Shown here: positions 58,320 to 64,000 of the stretch, piece after piece
Numbering within the stretch: position 1 is the stretch's first letter
Layout of the letters: the number at the start of each line of letters is the position of its first letter
Source of the DNA: Nymphaea colorata
Lineage: Eukaryota; Streptophyta; Magnoliopsida; Nymphaeales; Nymphaeaceae
Length of the DNA: 64,000 nt
Reading direction: 5' to 3'
Assembly: GCF_008831285.2 (NCBI RefSeq)
Contig: NC_045150.1
Coordinates: 17,250,600-17,314,599, forward strand
The notes under the pieces: generated by a model
What the model was told of the DNA's origin: nothing
The model's database searches: none
The model's input: the letters and a program-made list of their open reading frames with translations, nothing else
Made by a program: the position numbers and the translations under genes

Positions 58320-61300
58320 ATTGACAATGCCTTTCCAATGCTTGTCTAGAATTCATTTATGCTTGGCGTGAAAACTCCTTAACTGGCATTATTTTTTACA
58401 TGTATAACCACCACCTTTAAAGCAGCTTCCCAATTATTATTGCAAAGTTTTTCCATATAACTGTTTTATACATTCACTGAAATAAGCATGTCAGGCCATG
58501 TAATTGTTAGGTAGTTTAGTTTCTCTACTAATCTCATATACTTTGTATCATCCATGATGCATTCTCAATCATTTTTAGGCAGGTATATGTGTTCTTCCAT
58601 TGGTTTATCAACAGACTTTGCATCTATATGACCAGGTTTTTCAATAATATTGACAGCATACTTCCTTTGTGCTACATGAATTCCCTATTTGCTTCTAGCA
58701 AGTTCAAGACGTTAGAAAAATTTCAGTTTTTCGAAATCTTTCATATGCAAAATATAAGTAATTCTTGAACTTGTTGATCTCTTCATCCTTATTTCTTATA
58801 ATGATAAGGTCATCTACATACCAAGACATTAATAAAACTATCACCTTGGGAAAGTGTGAATAGCAAGTAACTAACCTTTGATTGTAGAAACCCATAGCTT
58901 CTAAGCGCAATTGAGAACTTGATAAACCAGTTTTGTGAAGCCTATTAGAGTCTATAGGATGATTTGTTTGATTTACAAATTCCATTTTTCCCTTGTAAGC
59001 CATATCCTTTAGATAGAACAACTTCAAGCAAGCCACCACGTAAAAATGTATTGTAGACATTCATCTGATATGGACTCCAATTCAATTTTGTGGCAATGGT
59101 AAGCATCTCATAGACACTAATTTGGTAACTAGTACATAAGTTTCATTATAGTTCAGCCCCTCTATTTGCCCATGTCATTTTAGTACCAAGCATGCCTTGA
59201 ACCTTTCAATAGTTCCATCTGATATATGTTTCATCCAATATACCCACTTGCAACCAATTGATCCAACACTAGGTGCACAACGAGTAAGAGCCCATGTTCT
59301 CTTGTCTTCTAATGCTTTAGCTTAAGCTCATATAGTTTAATGCTAGAACTCGTGCTTTACTACTTCAAAATATGATAGAGGTTAAGACAAATGTGAAACA
59401 ATAGGCCAAGATGATTCATGAGTAAGAGAAAGCCTTTGAAAGGACATAGAATTGACCTCTTCTCAGTAACTATTTGCTTGATCATTGTTGTGAGCAATTA
59501 GAGGAGGTAGTCGGATGACTTTGCTTAATATTGCTAATGTCATCAACACTTTATTTTTGTCACATATTTTTCTTTATAGTTTGATCAATAATTGGCAGCT
59601 GAAGAAAAAGAATTTTAGGCTGATTTTAGATTGATTGAAAAAGAATATTTTTAAAAAAAATTAAAATCTTGACCGATAAAACTTCTATGAGTATCAAAAT
59701 CATATACATTATATTTTTTGTTTAAGCATACCACCAAAATAATACATCTTCTTGATCTTTGATCAAATTTTGTTTAGGTTTGATGATCGTTGCATTGTAG
59801 AGAAAACCAAAAAGTCACATTACGTAAAAACATGTTTTCTTAAAAATAGCATTTCACATAGTATTTTTCATTTCAATAGTGGAGTTGTAAGACAAATTGC
59901 TGTTTGAATACATTTTGCCCAAAATGTCATAGATAAATTGAATTCAAATCTTAATATTTGAGCTATATCTAAAATGTATTGTTGCTTCCTCTTCACAACA
60001 CTATTACACTGGGGTGTATAGGGACAACTAAGTTCATGGATTACACCTTTTTTCAACAAAAAAAATCTTTATGTTCTTGGTTTAAGAATTTTGTGCCACT
60101 ACCATACTTGACTTTTAAGATGTTACCTTTGTATTTTCTAATAAAAAACTTAAAAAAAATTTACCTGTCAATTTGTTTTCATATTTAAGCTTTATAGAAA
60201 GTATCAACAATGCACAAGTGATCATCCACAATACTAGTGAAACAATGTAAGTTAGTTATGGATGACAAAGAGTTAACTCCACATAGATAAATATGTAAGA
60301 GTTGAAATGCAGTTTTCATTGATATGCAACTAGAAGTGAAAGGTAATCTGGTTTTCTTAGCAATTGAGCAAAGATCACAAGTATTTCGATTTAGTCATAT
60401 ATTTTTATCATAAACAGAGAATATTTTGTGTCTAGATTCAGATAGGTGTTCTAATATCTTAGGCCAGTCTTCATAACTAAAACAAAATGAAAAAAAGTGG
60501 CTAAATTGAAAAGTATTGCACTGCATTTTTTATGTAATAGAGCCCATTTCTTACATCACCCAAGATAAACATCATTTTGGTCTCCAGGTCATATAAAACA
60601 CGTCTAAGCACATCAAATGAAATAGAACATTTTGAGGCTTCAACCAGTTTTGTGACAGAAATGAAATCGAACTTGAATTATGTATATAATAGATATTATT
60701 AAGATTCAAAAGAGGATTAATCATGACATTTTCTTGACAATGAACATCAATTTTCCATTAGGAGATGACATTATCTGGATGAATGAGAGATGAAATGGAG
60801 CAATTCTTGTGACTACTTGCTCCATTGTTGATTAGGTAAGGGTTTCTAGGTATATGATTACTAGTGAAACTTGCAAGAGACATGGAAGATTCTTTTTTCA
60901 TCAACTTCAACAATCAATTGTACTTGCCTAAAGTGAAGGAGGGTGTAGCATTTTTCTTGCCATGAAACAAATTCTTTGAAAAAGTTGCAACAAAGTTTGC
61001 AGTGGCATTAGAAATAGTTGTGGAATTTTTATCATATCCCTTGTTAGGGTTCGATTTAGACACCTTCACTTTTGATGGATGGTTGTGCAACTTGAAACAA
61101 TGGTCATGATTATGGCATTTGACACAACAGTAAGAACAGACTCACCCTTTGGTTCTTGGAATCACACTTTAGAAACTGCACCAACCATTCTTTTTATTGA
61201 ATTTCAAAACTTTTTGCATCACTCCCTATGAGCAGAATACCACATGAGGCCAAGTAGGCCTTGAAGTTCACGTAGTATGCTAATATAGAAAATGCATCTT

Positions 61301-61753
61301 CATTATTCTTGCTCATCACTATCTTAATTTGAAATTTGCAGGTACTTTGGTAGAAACATTCTTGTAAATCTAAAAGTACTTTTCTCTCTATGGTAGTATA
61401 TATAACACTATTTTCTATTTCAAGAGAAAATGAGTTGATGATCTAGGACAAGATCATATAATTGGAATGAGACCTCAACAAACATTTTAGACAAAAAACC
61501 TCAAGCATTGGCAATGAACCATTGATGAATGATATTTTGTTCTTAATGGCAAGTGCCATTATCATTGACCATGTCCAAGTGCCATAGCTATTACCGTCGA
61601 GATTGTAATTCACAACAAAGCTCATGGGTTGTCCGAATCATGCATAAAATAAGGGATCTCAAATTCTATGTAGAGGTCAGGCAAATGATTTGAACTAGAG
61701 GTGTTTGAGTTTTCTCTAGTCAGTGAATTCATATTTGCATTTGTTTTTGCCAT
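58320..61753 (-). pseudogene. Ty1/copia gag-pol, most complete copy, broken
   Basis: The order on the minus strand is gag, protease, integrase, RT, as in Ty1/copia. Gag starts at ATG 61751-61753 (MAKTNANMNS) and continues after a shift with FVVNYNLDGNSYGTW near 61610. A zinc knuckle CSYCCVKCHNHDHCFKLHNH is near 61080-61140. The protease core is altered to LINNGASSHKNC near 60815-60850. Integrase shows CDLCSIAKKTRLPFTSS near 60340 and VIHELSCPYTPQCNSVVKRK near 60000-60050. RT has YVDDLIIIRNKDEEINKFKN near 58770-58820 and, at the far end, MRLVEKLNYLTITWPDML near 58485-58540. Stops and shifts occur throughout. RNase H and the 3' LTR are missing: similarity ends at about 58320-58370. Confidence 0.9.
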
Positions 61754-61863
61754 ATATTGAACTAGATGGAAGAGCAAGTAGTGATGACAAGATGATGATT
61801 AGTAAATAACCACATAGCGGTCAATAAGGGACCAATATCATGCTCAAAGAAAAAGAGCTTAGA

Positions 61864-61875
61864 GCTCTCATACCA
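61864..61875 (-). other. Primer binding site, one mismatch
   Basis: Minus strand TGGTATGAGAGC differs from the initiator tRNA-Met site TGGTATCAGAGC at one base. It lies about 110 bases upstream of the gag ATG at 61753. Confidence 0.8.
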
Positions 61876-61881
61876 TAGTAA

Positions 61882-62212
61882 AATAAAAACTATGGAAAAC
61901 AAAGCACAAGTAGAACAGAGTGAAGCAGGGTAGTAGATCAAAACAGAAAGCACATACACATGCAATGAAGACGCTAAATAGCACTTCCTTGGTTAGTAAA
62001 CTCTTATAGTGTACAAGAAATTTGTTGAAAAGAATCAAATGATATCTGCCCTAATTACAATAAATGCCCTTATAAACAATTAATAAAACTATTTTTTGCT
62101 CTTTACAATTAAATTTATTTGCTGGAAATGATTCTTATCTTAATAAAAAATTATTTGTACAATAGTTCGCCACTACCCAATGCCTCTAGACACTCTAGTG
62201 GATGAACAAACA
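61882..62212 (-). repeat. 5' LTR of the minus-strand copia element
   Basis: On the minus strand the LTR probably starts TGTTTGTTCATCCAC at 62212, with GAGTGTCTAGAGGC just inside, and carries a TATA-like CTATAAGAG near 62003-62012. It ends just before the primer site, but a clear CA end is not visible there, so the inner border is approximate. No second LTR was found to compare. Confidence 0.6.
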
Positions 62213-62759
62213 TTTATGTAACTTCTCGTTGTGCCACACCATGCTAACAGTTACAAGTCCTCATTGGTCTACATGTATTATTTAGGAGGGGAAAAAAATC
62301 TAAATATGCCTAAAGATTTGAAATGGCAAATGACCAAATTTTGTAAGAAGACCATTAAAACATATTTCTTTATCTTGTTTTTTTTTTCTTCAAAACAACA
62401 TCAACATTTCTCAACACATTCATCACATAATTACTAGTCTATCTTGATCTAGCATGCCACACAAAATTTGAAATTGTAGTTGGATAGGAACTAGCAAATA
62501 AAGATTCAAACTTATGAGATTGGAGAACTTTATTCCAGCCAATTGCTTGTTTATCCATTAGGTATTGTCTTTACCCCTCCCCCTCTCCAAACTGCACTTT
62601 CTTGTTCATCTCATCCTTAACCTAAAAAAAATAGATTTGTTAACTAAATATTGTACTTCTTATCTTTGCATATCTTAGATATAGATACCTCTTACTTCAT
62701 TTCTAAAACATGGTCATGGGTTAATAGAAACCTCTTACTTTTTATTTGAAGTTCCATTT
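62213..62759. other. AT-rich spacer between two copia pieces
   Basis: No gene or repeat recognised with confidence. The next copia gag relic starts to be visible on the minus strand at higher coordinates. Confidence 0.4.
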
Positions 62760-63500
62760 TGCCTTAATTTGCCATTGGGACATTCACATTATTGCCTAAT
62801 ATCACACCAACTAAACCAACACACTCACATTTGCCATCAAACAATGACCTAAAGTCACAACATAATGCACAGTACTTGTATTTGGATGCCATTGATTGCC
62901 TTGCTTTGACTTCAGAGTATTTGCCATGAATGCCTCTAGTAACTTCTAGCAATCTTGGCCATTTTATTCCTCCTACCACATAATTGACCAATTACTTGAC
63001 CTTTCTATCCATACAGAACTTGGATGTATACCTTTTCCTACACTCTCGGGTCATTTATCACCTCTACTACAGCCTCTACTTTTGCCAAGGCTGCACCTAT
63101 TTTGAGCAAAGAAGGCAACTATTGATGACCCACTTGCTGATTGTGGATTTCCATTGAAGAGTTCTAATCACTTCTCTTGATTTATTATAATATCTTGCAT
63201 TTCACAGAATGAGGGAAGAGATTTCGAAGTTGTCATAGTTATGACAAAAACTTTATATTCATTCCCTAAGCCACTAAGTACATGCATATATAACTAAATC
63301 ATCCTCCTTTATGACTTCAACAACTAAACAAAGTGAATCAGTTAGGAACTTCAGATGGCTGAGATAGTCAACCACGGATTCTTCACACTTAGACACATTT
63401 TGGCAATCGTGGTTGAGCTGAAGAATTTATAAAATTTGATTATGAGACAAATGCTTGCTCAAGGAATATAAGGCTTATGTTTTATGATGGACAATTTGAA
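62760..63500 (-). pseudogene. Ty1/copia gag relic (UBN2 region)
   Basis: Read on the minus strand with frame changes, it shows QNVSKCEESVVDYLSHLKFL with TDSLCLVVEVIKEDDLVIYA, then GNEYKVFVITMTTSKSLPSF and INQEK-type gag sequence, and a tail with QNRCSLGKSRGCSRGDK. This is the second half of a copia capsid protein. Stops interrupt it at several places (for example inside the YALSGLG-like part). Its subfamily differs from the neighbouring element, so it is a separate insertion. Confidence 0.8.
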
Positions 63501-64000
63501 TCATGTGTTTTGATCATTTTGCGCTTCATATTTTATTAACTAACGATTACCATCATGATCAACCTCATGATATGCTTGATAAACACTACCGGCTTCAGCA
63601 TGATCATCAGTCCTTTTACTGCATTTGATGCATTATCTTGAGAACGATGTCATCTTCTCATAGTAGATCTACATATACACTTATATCTGCATTGTCATTG
63701 AATTATAACAAGAATAAAATACTGAAGTGTTTTTCTAAGTTGGTGTTTCCAAGCGCACCTTCATTTGGGGGCACTACGTACATAAGTTATACTATGATTG
63801 AACATATTACTGCATATTTGAGCAGTTTGTCCTATATATCAACCACAATAAAAGACATCTTCAACATATCTGCCGTTGCTATTAATCTTTCCCACTTCCA
63901 CTTCCTGCTTGAGGTTTAGATTCCAAGACACTTCCCCTTGTCAGCAAATTGAAACGCGTGAACGGATTATGATCACAGAAATGAACGCTATATATGCCAT
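63501..64000. other. Window edge, upstream of gag relic, no gene assigned
   Basis: The minus strand may contain faint gag N-terminal codons up to about 63520. Beyond that I see only AT-rich sequence; the frame at 63638-63919 (+) is unlike any known family. Confidence 0.35.

Overview
The window looks like nuclear DNA of a flowering plant. The evidence is decayed Ty1/copia retrotransposons primed from initiator tRNA-Met, a LINE remnant, MITE-like DNA elements, long AT-rich spacers with microsatellites, GT-AG introns, and gene relics of plant-specific families: a leucine-rich-repeat receptor kinase of the Xa21/EFR (LRR-XII) type, a CLPR4-type plastid Clp subunit, and a Gb3-synthase-domain glycosyltransferase. 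I cannot name the species. I found no intact protein-coding gene. Every recognisable coding region carries stops, frameshifts or truncation, so this is a repeat-rich graveyard region rather than a working locus.

Layout. 1-1400: 3' end of a copia element (RT, RNase H, LTR) on +. 7221-7970: broken copia gag on +. 12170-18003: copy A of a duplicated block, holding a copia RT scrap and an LRR receptor kinase pseudogene on -. 18300-22720: a diverged relic followed by two head-to-tail copies of a ~1.4 kb non-coding unit. 24790-30900: a GC-richer block without recognisable proteins, containing an inverted repeat and an acidic repeat ORF. 31200-31760: copia RNase H relic on -. 32290-39170: copy B of the duplicated block on -, interrupted by a 1,735 bp segment that carries one clean exon of a Gb3-synthase-type glycosyltransferase on +. 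41950-44742: three broken copia pieces, two on + joined in the wrong order and one on - with PBS and LTR. 45438-46203: three consecutive exons of a CLPR4-like gene on +. 48294-48831: element with terminal inverted repeats. 52590-53215: LINE C-terminal relic on -. 54901-55320: hAT-type MITE with target duplication. 58320-62212: the most complete copia element, on -, with 5' LTR, PBS, gag, protease, integrase and RT but no 3' LTR. 62760-63500: another copia gag relic on -.

How the parts relate. The two receptor-kinase copies share exon structure, intron position, an intronic GGCC-rich repeat, an intronic TA microsatellite and a neighbouring copia scrap, so one DNA-level segmental duplication of about 6 kb (now ~20 kb apart) explains them. 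Most of their disabling mutations differ, so most decay followed the duplication. The homology stops near the start codon, so copy B may never have had copy A's upstream region. The glycosyltransferase and CLPR4 pieces keep splice-site-like borders and introns, so they were moved or left behind as genomic DNA, not as retrocopies.

Confidence is high for the domain identities of the retroelements, receptor kinases and the 420 bp MITE, good for the CLPR4 and glycosyltransferase exons, and low for element borders in the GC-rich block.
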